Below are positions 1 to 5,755 of a stretch of 5,854 nt of DNA, piece after piece; within the stretch, counting starts at the first letter, position 1, and each line of letters opens with the position of its first letter. Origin of the DNA: Candidatus Bathyarchaeota archaeon. Its GTDB lineage: Archaea; Thermoproteota; Bathyarchaeia; 40CM-2-53-6; FEN-987. The position numbers and the translations under genes are program-made. Location: positions 2,918 to 8,771 of the forward strand of contig PMBQ01000180.1 in NCBI GenBank assembly GCA_003152955.1, read 5' to 3'. The notes beneath the pieces are model-generated. The model was given only the letters and a program-made list of their open reading frames with translations, had not been told where the DNA came from and did not search any database.

Positions 1-436
1 GTGCGATGCCACCAGGGTCTTTTTCCTCGTTTGCCAGATCTACCGGGTCATGCGGAGGAGAGCCTACCACCCAGAACACGTTAACACCTGAACCTTCCAG
101 GCCGAGAGTATTCAATACGCCTCCCTCTGCCCGTGAGGTGCCGAGAATCTTTTGTCCATCTTCGGGCGAGTCGAAAAGATCTCCGTCAATGACTAGATTT
201 GACACATTATTAGTTTCAATGAAGTTGCGCAAATCTCTAGCGTAGCTGAACGATTGATTTGAAGTCAAATGCAAGTCCGAAATGAAGAGCGTGTTGCCGC
301 TTAAGCTGAGCCGCTTTGCCCGAACAACTGGGTTCAGTCTAGGAACTAGCGGATACATGAGAAAGCGGAAATTCACAAGAACCGTGATGAGAGCGGCAAC
401 GAATATGGCTTCGACTATACTGGTGAAGGTTAGCAT
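1..436 (-). CDS. Membrane-anchored calcineurin-like metallophosphoesterase, N-terminal part
   Basis: Partial gene: 145 codons are present and the C-terminus lies beyond the left edge. A hydrophobic segment at about residues 6-30 (IVEAIFVAALITVL...) is a likely single membrane anchor or signal anchor. The catalytic domain starts near residue 49. The strand FISDLHL gives metallophosphoesterase motif I (D54, H56), and VIDGDLFDS gives motif II (G85, D86, D89). The next expected motif, GNHD/E, appears as WVVGSPPHDP (G125, H129, D130), so the usual metal-binding Asn is not in its normal place. Later His motifs are outside the window. The family hydrolyses phosphomonoesters or diesters at a two-metal centre; the substrate here is unknown. 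The ATG at 436 is the only start before an in-frame stop at 473-475, and AGGGGT (448-443) is a plausible ribosome binding site. The gene is transcribed leftwards, away from the spacer. The fold is fairly sure, the function is not. Confidence 0.8.
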   Translation of the reverse strand, partial: MLTFTSIVEAIFVAALITVLVNFRFLMYPLVPRLNPVVRAKRLSLSGNTLFISDLHLTSNQSFSYARDLRNFIETNNVSNLVIDGDLFDSPEDGQKILGTSRAEGGVLNTLGLEGSGVNVFWVVGSPPHDPVDLANEEKDPGGIA

Positions 437-845
437 TTTTCGACCCCTATTGCATTCGGTCGCATGACTCTGTCACTTTCACTTCTCTTCGAGTTAAATT
501 CATTCGCATCCGAGATTTCGCGATGATTATGGGACGCACTATTCATTCCTATCGAATAGCGATCGAAATCCCGATCGTTAAACTGAAATCTTTCAGGGAT
601 GCCTTGCGAAGCCCAGAGAGACATGTTCGAGAACATTCCCCTGCGGTCCAAGCTCTACGCTTCGGCGGCATGTTAGTGCGATCCGTTGTGCCCGAAGCCT
701 TACTCATGTTGATACGCTTAGCCCATTACTAGCAACTCTTAGAACTAGTCGCGTAGATTGAAAGACTCAACACCCAAGGAAGCTCAAAAGGATCTAAAGG
801 CATCGAAAAGATTCTACAACCACCATCACTAGCGAATGCACCAGC
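437..845. other. Spacer of about 400 bases without a supported gene
   Basis: No reading frame here gives a recognisable protein. On the minus strand a 73-codon hydrophilic frame (651-430, TTG start) ends with TAA overlapping the metallophosphoesterase start as ATGCTAA, which could allow translational coupling. It has no visible domain. A 52-codon minus-strand frame at 707-549 and a 69-codon plus-strand frame at 523-732 are equally featureless. Two CGATCG palindromes lie 12 bases apart (560-565 and 572-577). The spacer should hold the promoters of the leftward phosphoesterase gene and the rightward nuclease-like gene, but only a weak TATA-like element is visible. Confidence 0.5.
490..502 (-). 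promoter_or_regulatory. Possible TATA element for the metallophosphoesterase gene
   Basis: On the minus strand, GAATTTAAC (501-493) is the most TATA-like, AT-rich element upstream of the start at 436. Archaeal initiation about 25 bases downstream would give a leader of roughly 30-35 bases that includes the AGGGGT ribosome binding site. The match to the consensus is only partial, so this is a weak call. Confidence 0.25.
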
Positions 846-1353
846 ATGTCAAACGACCATCCGAGCTACGCCGCGGCCAGAGGGCAACTAACAGCATATC
901 TGCAAACTCAGGGTTACAGAGCGCATCCTGACGAAGTTTTCTGTCCAAGCGAAGAACACTGCTGGGTGGACGTGGCCGCATTGAAAGGGCAAGACTTGGG
1001 CGTTTGAGTATAAGTCGCGAACCGATTCCATTAGACGAGGCTTCGATCAATGCCGTTCATACGCAAAGGGATTCAACTATGTTGTTCTAGTTGCTGACCG
1101 AAATCGGGTAACGTCAAGCCCCTACTTTAGCCATTTCAAGGTCGAGGGGTTTGGGATATGGCGACATGACAGGCTGGGATTCCATCCGATCATTCAACCG
1201 AGAACACGAGCAACCATTAGAAACGTCAAGCTCGTCGTTGAACGACAATTCAGACGTGTTCAAAATCTTGATGAAACATGCATCATACCCTTGTCAAGAT
1301 GGTTCAATGAGCCTGACAAGTCACATAGCGACAATACTCACTGGGTCGCCTAG
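846..1353 (+). pseudogene. PD-(D/E)xK nuclease-like protein, broken by one frameshift
   Basis: The frame from ATG 846 reads MSNDHPSYAAARGQLTAYLQ and on to WVDVAALKGQDL, then hits TGA at 1005-1007. Moving to the frame that begins at 1003 continues at once as FEYKSRTDSIRRGFDQCRSY and stays open to TAG at 1351-1353. Joined, the product is about 169 residues. The joined core has the order expected of a PD-(D/E)xK nuclease fold: Asp in WVDVAALKG (codon 969-971), then E-x-K in FEYKS (GAG 1006, AAG 1012), then a helix with QCRSYAKGF and a strand YVVLVADRN. A restriction-like or DNA-repair role is therefore possible, but I recognise no named family. The shift lies at 994-1003, by the GGG at 998-1000, and could be one extra base or a two-base loss. 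An in-frame stop at 795-797 makes ATG 846 the first start. No ribosome binding site is visible. Real decay and sequencing error both fit. Confidence 0.65.
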
Positions 1354-2105
1354 GCCGCCGAGGGAATTGACCCGAGGGAAGCGTGATTCCAGGCAGTTAT
1401 TTGGTTAAGCGCTTCGGTGAGACTTGTCACTGTGACATCAGGTACTACAAAATGCGAATTGTCCGCGGGTTTTCGAAGTACGTGGATTGCGCGGATTCCG
1501 GCAGTTTTCGCACCGATTACGTCTGCATGCAAAGAATCGCCTACGAAGACAGTGGTGTTTGGCTTGGCGTCCAGTGCCGTAAGTGCCCTCCAAAAAACTT
1601 CCAATCTTGGTTTCCTGACGCGAAGTGCAGCCGAAGTCAGAATGACCCCGAAGAACTTGGATAGATCGTGTTTTTCCAGAATCGCTCGCACGGCCCAGTC
1701 GCTCTTAGCGTTTGAGATGAGACCCATTTTGAGCCCGTTGTCTCTGAGTGCGACCAGAGTTTCCATCGTGTCTGGATAGAGATCCCAAGCGGCTATTTCG
1801 GGCTTGTAGAATTCCATTATCGCATTGTGTACTAAAGTCCCTTCTCGGTCCTTAAGCTTGAGCTTACGAAGCACTTGTGAGACAATATCCTGCATTGGAA
1901 CTTCTACTTTGTAGAGCTGGGAAGTGGCGGAGGCGTGTTCAAATTCGCGAATGAATTGTTCCGCGAACTCTTGGAAATCTGAATTCAGCCCTGCTTTCTT
2001 CAGGTAGGCGTATATGGAGTCTAGGTTGTCTCGAAAGATGTCATCCCAAGGTCGGCTTAGGTGAACTAGAGTATCGCCAAGGTCGATGAGAACGGCACGA
2101 ATCAA
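1350..2105 (-). CDS. HAD-superfamily hydrolase
   Basis: A 251-residue protein with all four HAD motifs. Motif I is VLIDLGDTLV, with nucleophile D8 and Gly10 at the +2 position. Motif II is LISNAKSD (S131). Motif III is RVRKPRLEVF (K165). Motif IV is VFVGDSLHADVIGAKTAG (D190, D195). The helical insert between motifs I and II (about 15-110) is a C1-type cap, as in phosphoglycolate phosphatase or haloacid dehalogenase relatives. These are usually cytoplasmic phosphatases of small metabolites; the substrate cannot be read from sequence. Gly at +2 in place of the usual acid/base Asp is also seen in dehalogenase-type and some archaeal HADs. The start is TTG at 2105-2103: the frame runs back into the stop of the upstream gene five codons earlier, leaving no ATG, and AGTGA (2117-2113) lies seven bases upstream. 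It is the second gene of an operon with the KH protein. Its stop overlaps that of the convergent nuclease-like gene. Confidence 0.88.
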   Translation of the reverse strand: MIRAVLIDLGDTLVHLSRPWDDIFRDNLDSIYAYLKKAGLNSDFQEFAEQFIREFEHASATSQLYKVEVPMQDIVSQVLRKLKLKDREGTLVHNAIMEFYKPEIAAWDLYPDTMETLVALRDNGLKMGLISNAKSDWAVRAILEKHDLSKFFGVILTSAALRVRKPRLEVFWRALTALDAKPNTTVFVGDSLHADVIGAKTAGIRAIHVLRKPADNSHFVVPDVTVTSLTEALNQITAWNHASLGSIPSAA

Positions 2106-2120
2106 CAGTTGTTCACTAGG
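2106..2120 (-). promoter_or_regulatory. Ribosome binding site that supports the TTG start of the HAD gene
   Basis: The 15-base gap between the KH gene stop and the HAD gene contains AGTGA (2117-2113), matching the GTGA core complementary to archaeal 16S rRNA, seven bases before TTG 2105. The only other start-like triplet, GTG within it, is out of frame. No separate promoter fits in the gap, so the two genes share a transcript. Confidence 0.6.
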
Positions 2121-2636
2121 CTACCAACGCTCGAACTCGATGCGCAGAGCCAATCCTCTGACCTCTTCGGCAATTTTGCGGACCGTTTCTGGGTCAACGG
2201 GCATATTACGTGGCTGGCGACCGGTTAGAATAACCTTTGTCTCCGTGCTCCCATCCGGAATCCAGATTGTGTTTATGGTCAGGATAGAGAGTGGGCTGAA
2301 GAGGTCTTCGAGAAATTCTCGATCGTCACCTCCGTAGCTGATGAGCTTGACCCGCTTCCCGAACGTTTCACCAAGATCCCTTACGATCCTAGCCCCGCCT
2401 CCAAGTAGCTTGGGCAAATCTTTCTTGTCAACAAGGATCGCCATCAAGTCATCCGCTTCCACGGTTCGGTGGTACGTTACGTCCTCGAGCACGGGATTCG
2501 CTTTTTCCAATTCCACCATTTTCTGAATGACCTTGAGATCCAGCTCTGTTATCTGTCCTTTCGCCAGTTTCTCCTCACATCGTCTGCAGAGTATACCAGA
2601 CTTGACGCAAAATGCATCAAGGATTGTTTTTACCAT
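2121..2636 (-). CDS. Archaeal NusA-like KH-domain RNA-binding protein
   Basis: A 171-residue protein without signal peptide or membrane segment. The N-terminus carries Cys10, Cys17 and Cys20 (C-x6-C-x2-C), a possible partial metal site. It is followed by a charged helical stretch (about 20-48). Residues 60-100 form a KH-like core: strand DLMAILVD, then KLLGGGARIVRDLGE with the Gly-rich GxxG-type loop (79-81), then a basic strand KRVKLISYG. Residues 113-169 resemble a second, degenerate KH half ending TVRKIAEEV. This matches short archaeal proteins annotated as NusA-like or transcription elongation factor, which lack the N-terminal polymerase-binding and S1 domains of bacterial NusA. RNA binding is likely; a role in transcription is by family analogy only. 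ATG 2636 has a stop directly in frame before it, and GAGATGA (2649-2643) six bases upstream is a good ribosome binding site. It heads the operon with the HAD gene. Confidence 0.75.
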   Translation of the reverse strand: MVKTILDAFCVKSGILCRRCEEKLAKGQITELDLKVIQKMVELEKANPVLEDVTYHRTVEADDLMAILVDKKDLPKLLGGGARIVRDLGETFGKRVKLISYGGDDREFLEDLFSPLSILTINTIWIPDGSTETKVILTGRQPRNMPVDPETVRKIAEEVRGLALRIEFERW

Positions 2637-2675
2637 TCACTGTCATCTCTGCCTGGATTTTGGACAAGCTTAGCA

Positions 2676-2696
2676 GGCTTCGCGGAACTCGAAGCC
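2676..2696 (-). other. Hairpin in the likely leader of the KH gene
   Basis: GGCTTCG (2676-2682) and CGAAGCC (2690-2696) form a perfect 7-bp stem with a 7-base loop. It lies 40 bases upstream of the ATG of the KH protein. If transcription starts near a weak TATA-like element (minus-strand TTCAAATATCC, 2737-2727), the hairpin would be in the 5' leader. No role is shown. Confidence 0.3.
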
Positions 2697-2878
2697 GACT
2701 TGGTCTTAGTGCACGAGGTCAAATTGGATATTTGAAGACTTCGTTAGTTTCGACCCAGTTCTGAGCCGGATGGATTGAATCGTAGCATGATCAGTCAGTT
2801 ATTTCAGATCAGGAGCAACAGGGAAGATTGGTTCTAATGGAAACGATTGGCGAGACTCCGATCATAGAGATCTAAGAT

Positions 2879-3277
2879 ATGCGCGGCAAGATTGGAGTAC
2901 TTCTGTTTAGTCCGGGATTTCCCCTGTATGTTCACGTTCTATCGGGACACACTGGGCTTACGGGCGGGCCATATTCATCCTGAAAAGGGCTATGAGCCGC
3001 TCGTCGATTGGGTTCGATTCGAACTTCAATTAGGAACAGCGCTAGAACTGTTCTCTGAAACGCGTCATCGGCAGCATGATGTCTTACCCTTCCCGCGACA
3101 CATGCAATGGTCGGCGTGTTCATGGTGGAAGATATTGATGCCACCCACGCCGAACTTAAGGTAAAGGGTGTGGAGTTTCCGAAGTGCATTGGAGAGGAAG
3201 AGTGGGGGCGTTATGTGCATTTCAAGGACCCTGAGGGTAACAGACTGCAGATGTATCAACCGCGCCCAAGTTTCTAG
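2879..3277 (+). pseudogene. VOC/glyoxalase-fold protein broken by two compensating frameshifts
   Basis: ATG 2879 opens MRGKIGVLLF, then the family sequence moves to the next frame as VRDFPCMFTFYRDTLGLRAG (shift at about 2907-2911, consistent with one extra base in TTTAG). It runs through WVRFELQLGTALELFSE to about 3100. It then returns to the first frame as AMVGVFMVEDIDATHAEL and ends GRYVHFKDPEGNRLQMYQP, stop 3275-3277. Joined, it is about 132 residues, the usual length for a single-chain VOC protein. The two halves are the paired beta-alpha-beta-beta-beta modules: FYRDTLGL and ALELF in the first, VEDIDATHAEL and DPEGNRLQMY in the second. Such proteins (glyoxalase I, bleomycin resistance, dioxygenases, epimerases) usually bind one metal; the function here is unknown. 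Without correction the first frame stops at about 2981. A TAA at 2873-2875 fixes ATG 2879 as the start. The M20D gene follows after 34 bases. Confidence 0.75.
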
Positions 3278-3278
3278 A

Positions 3279-3288
3279 TCATAAACTC
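3279..3288 (+). promoter_or_regulatory. Weak TATA-like element before the amidohydrolase gene
   Basis: TCATAAACT lies just after the VOC stop and about 27 bases before ATG 3312. No ribosome binding site precedes the ATG, so leaderless transcription starting at or near the ATG would fit. The match to the archaeal TATA consensus is poor. Confidence 0.25.
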
Positions 3289-3311
3289 ACATAAGTCACA
3301 TCCACACAAAG

Positions 3312-4505
3312 ATGAGAACCATGTCATCCTTACTCTCTGAGATGGAAAACTACGAGGACGAAATGATCAAGATCAGACGACAAATTCACGCAAACCCGGA
3401 ACTAACATACAAGGAATTCGAAACGGCAAAGCTAGTTGCGGAGAAGCTCAGATCACTCGGGATCACGGTCAAGACTGGCGTCGGAGGCACGGGAGTTGTT
3501 GGATTGCTGAAAGGCACCAAAGAAGGAAACGTGGTTGCCTTGCGGGCAGACATGGATGCCCTTCCGGTGACAGAAGATGTGGACGTTCCGTTCAAATCGA
3601 AAAAGGAAGGTGTGATGCATGCCTGCGGACATGACACACACGTCGCAATGTTACTCGGAGCTGCAATGCTGCTCACGAAGCATAAGAGCGAGCTTCATGG
3701 TGCGGTAAAATTCCTTTTCCAACCTGCTGAGGAACATGGGGGAAGGGGCGGGGCCAAACCGATGATCGAAGACGGCGCCATGGAGAACCCCAAGGTTGAT
3801 TTCGTATTCGGCCTGCATATCGACGGCGGCAGAGAATCCAAGGTCTTTGCGTTGAGAGGGGGACCAATAATGGCCGCCGCAGACGCATTCAAGATTACGA
3901 TAAATGGGAAAGGCGGTCACGGATCTGAACCGCACAAAACTATCGACCCCATATTCGTTTCCGCTCAGGTGATAACTGCACTTCAAGGCGTCGCGAGCCG
4001 CTTGATCGATCAAATGGAGCCCTTCGTCGTCTCAGTTTGCAGTATACACTCGGGGTTCAAGGACAACATTATTCCAGATAACGCGGTGCTCGAGGGGACA
4101 ATTCGCTCTCTCAACGAAAAAGTGCGATCCCAGGCGAAGCAGTATGTTGAACACGTGACGAAATCGATTTGCAAGGCTTTCAAGGCGACCTGTCGGATTG
4201 AATTCATGCAGGATGCATATCCCGTCACGATCAATGATCAGAAGGTCACCGAGCGGGTGTTCACAATCCTGCGGACAATACAGGGGACGAGAACGATTGA
4301 AATGAAACCAATTCTTGGCGCGGAGGATATGTCTCGCTTCCTTCAGAAAGCCCCAGGCACATTCTATTTTCTCGGAACTCGCAATCCCAAGAAGGACTGC
4401 ACCTATCCAAATCACAGCTCCAAGTTCAAAGTTGACGAAGATGTTCTGAAGTACGGATCAGTTTCCCTGGCCAAGCTTGCTCTTGCATTCGGTGCAAAAG
4501 CCTAG
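3312..4505 (+). CDS. M20D-family amidohydrolase / carboxypeptidase
   Basis: An intact 397-residue protein of the usual M20D length. Two-metal peptidase-fold residues are all present: MHACGHDTH (C105, H107), QPAEE (catalytic E140 and metal ligand E141), FGLH (H169) and PNHSSKF near the C-terminus (H368). RADMDALP (79-85) is the conserved strand after the N-terminal helix. Residues about 190-300 form the lid or dimerisation domain, starting INGKGGHGSEPH, with H203 usually completing the partner active site. The family hydrolyses amide bonds of N-acyl amino acids: hippurate, N-acetyl amino acids, auxin conjugates, and in Sulfolobus a broad carboxypeptidase/aminoacylase. Substrate is not predictable here. 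No signal peptide is seen, so it is probably cytoplasmic. Start: ATG 3312 or ATG 3321; neither has a Shine-Dalgarno sequence, and the earlier one is chosen. It follows the VOC remnant on the same strand and is separated from sucC by 103 bases with a promoter. Confidence 0.93.
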   Translation: MRTMSSLLSEMENYEDEMIKIRRQIHANPELTYKEFETAKLVAEKLRSLGITVKTGVGGTGVVGLLKGTKEGNVVALRADMDALPVTEDVDVPFKSKKEGVMHACGHDTHVAMLLGAAMLLTKHKSELHGAVKFLFQPAEEHGGRGGAKPMIEDGAMENPKVDFVFGLHIDGGRESKVFALRGGPIMAAADAFKITINGKGGHGSEPHKTIDPIFVSAQVITALQGVASRLIDQMEPFVVSVCSIHSGFKDNIIPDNAVLEGTIRSLNEKVRSQAKQYVEHVTKSICKAFKATCRIEFMQDAYPVTINDQKVTERVFTILRTIQGTRTIEMKPILGAEDMSRFLQKAPGTFYFLGTRNPKKDCTYPNHSSKFKVDEDVLKYGSVSLAKLALAFGAKA

Positions 4506-4525
4506 CAATTCCACGTCTAACGTTC

Positions 4526-4574
4526 GCCAATACTGGAAGGCTATTTTATACGCAAGCAAGCCAGCGTACTGGCT
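4526..4574 (+). promoter_or_regulatory. sucCD promoter with TATA element and flanking inverted repeats
   Basis: TTTTATAC (4544-4551) is the best archaeal TATA element in the window; initiation would be expected around 4571-4576. Two related inverted repeats surround it: GCCAATACTGG (4526-4536) upstream and AGCCAG-CGTA-CTGGCT (4559-4574) downstream. The second is a perfect 6-bp inverted repeat covering the expected start site. Both contain CCA and TACTGG. A repressor binding there could block TBP/TFB or polymerase. The regulator is not identified, so operator function is inference. Confidence 0.5.
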
Positions 4575-4578
4575 CGGT

Positions 4579-4595
4579 CCGTCAAGAATTGGCGG
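4579..4595 (+). promoter_or_regulatory. Small hairpin in the sucC leader
   Basis: CCGTCAA (4579-4585) can pair with TTGGCGG (4589-4595), six Watson-Crick pairs and one G-U pair, across a GAA loop. It would lie near the 5' end of a transcript starting at about 4573 and ends 13 bases before the TTG start. It includes the GGCGG just ahead of the ATGATGATC stretch that may pair with 16S rRNA, so it could limit ribosome access. Confidence 0.35.
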
Positions 4596-4608
4596 ATGAT
4601 GATCACGA

Positions 4609-5754
4609 TTGAAACTCTTTGAATACGAAGCGAAGCAAATTGCCCAACAGTACGGTGTACCCGTGCCCAAAGGGCTAGTCGCTTCAACCGCGCAAGAAGC
4701 GAAAGAGGCTTTTCTGAAGCTGAACCAACCGTGCATGATCAAGGCTCAAGTTCTTGTGGCTGGTCGCGGAAAGGCTGGAGGAATCAAGCCCGCATCCAGC
4801 AGCGAGGAAGCGGCTCAGGTTACAGAATCTCTTCTCTCCATAACTATCAAAGGAGAGAGAACGGCGAAAGTTTTAGTCGAACAGAGATTAGCGAGCAAGC
4901 GTGAGCTATACATCAGCATTGTTGTGGACCGTTCCTCAAAGTGTTTCACACTTCTCTGCTCGTCCGAAGGAGGCGTAGAAATAGAGCAAGTCGCGGCAAC
5001 CAATCCTGAAAAGATAACCCGCCACAAAATCGACCCCCTAATCGGACTCCAAGAGTTCGAGAGCAGATTCGTAGCCAAGAAATTGGGCTACTCTGGAAAG
5101 CAGATGAACCAATTATCATCCATAATCATGAAGCTTAACCAGATCGTGCTCGATTATGACGCTGAGCTGATCGAATCCAATCCACTCATCGAGACACAGA
5201 ATGGAGATTTGATCGCAGCGGACCTGAGGATTCTGCTTGATGATAACTCACTTTTCAGACATCCAGAATTCCTGGAACGCATGAAAACTTTCGAACCTGA
5301 CATGACGCCTCTTGAGGTAACAGCAAGAGAGAAGGGTTTGGCGTATGTGGAGCTCGATGGTGAAGTTGGAATAATCGGCAACGGCGCGGGGCTGGTTATG
5401 GCAACTCTCGACATGATCCTGGACAGCAAAGGGAGGCCTGCGAATTTCTGTGATGTGGGTGGCGGGGCAAACGAGGAACGAATCGGTTCGGCCCTTGAAA
5501 TTGTTCTAGCAAATCCGAGAGTCAAAGTTCTCCTGATTAACATTATGGGAGGCATTACGCGTTGCGATGATGTCGCCCGCGCGATCTTGGACATCCAGAA
5601 AAAAATGGGCATATCGAAGCCTATGGTGATCCGACTGGTTGGCACCAATGAAGAAGAAGGACGAAATATCCTAGCGGCAGCACAAATACCATCCCTGAAC
5701 AGCATGGAAGAGGCAGCCGCGCGGGCTGTGGGACTCGTTTCACAGGTGAAGTGA
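4609..5754 (+). CDS. sucC: Succinyl-CoA synthetase beta subunit (ADP/GDP-forming)
   Basis: With SucD it interconverts succinyl-CoA and succinate with synthesis or use of a nucleoside triphosphate, in the oxidative or reductive citric-acid cycle. The 381-residue length is normal for SucC. The N-terminal ATP-grasp domain (1-230) begins [19 protein letters not shown] and has the nucleotide-binding [14 protein letters not shown] (45-58), and metal ligands in ESNPL (N191) and AADLR (D205). The C-terminal CoA-ligase domain has [13 protein letters not shown] (256-268), [13 protein letters not shown] (281-293) and [13 protein letters not shown] (309-321), the family signature. ATP versus GTP preference cannot be read here. 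TTG at 4609 is the only possible start: TGA lies in frame at 4600-4602. An out-of-frame ATGATG at 4596 opens a nine-codon frame that overlaps this start. sucD follows with one base between. Malate-CoA ligase is a related family, but the SucD start and all motifs fit the succinate enzyme best. Confidence 0.94.
   Translation: MKLFEYEAKQIAQQYGVPVPKGLVASTAQEAKEAFLKLNQPCMIKAQVLVAGRGKAGGIKPASSSEEAAQVTESLLSITIKGERTAKVLVEQRLASKRELYISIVVDRSSKCFTLLCSSEGGVEIEQVAATNPEKITRHKIDPLIGLQEFESRFVAKKLGYSGKQMNQLSSIIMKLNQIVLDYDAELIESNPLIETQNGDLIAADLRILLDDNSLFRHPEFLERMKTFEPDMTPLEVTAREKGLAYVELDGEVGIIGNGAGLVMATLDMILDSKGRPANFCDVGGGANEERIGSALEIVLANPRVKVLLINIMGGITRCDDVARAILDIQKKMGISKPMVIRLVGTNEEEGRNILAAAQIPSLNSMEEAAARAVGLVSQVK
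5745..5749 (+). promoter_or_regulatory. Shine-Dalgarno sequence of sucD inside the end of sucC
   Basis: GGTGA matches the archaeal 16S anti-Shine-Dalgarno exactly. It sits six bases before ATG 5756 and within the last sucC codons, which fits translational coupling of the two subunits. Confidence 0.8.
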
Positions 5755-5755
5755 A

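Noticed and set aside
6..245. Plus-strand open frame of 79 codons
   Set aside because: It is antisense to the metallophosphoesterase, whose motifs are clear on the minus strand; the Ser/Pro-rich product has no family resemblance.
560..577. Two CGATCG palindromes 12 bases apart
   Set aside because: Six-base palindromes are common and nothing else ties these to a binding site.
2469..2735. Plus-strand open frame of 88 codons leading out of the KH gene
   Set aside because: Most of it is antisense to the KH gene; the part beyond 2640 has no recognisable protein sequence.
2789..2812. Repeated GATCAG (2789-2794 and 2807-2812)
   Set aside because: It is too short, has only two copies, and is not placed near a convincing promoter.
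2640..2878. Possible tRNA or small RNA in the spacer between the KH and VOC genes
   Set aside because: No T-loop, acceptor stem pairing or other RNA-gene landmark could be found; only the 7-bp hairpin stands out.
3651..4415. Several minus-strand open frames of 65-127 codons
   Set aside because: They lie antisense to the intact M20D gene and show no domains of their own.
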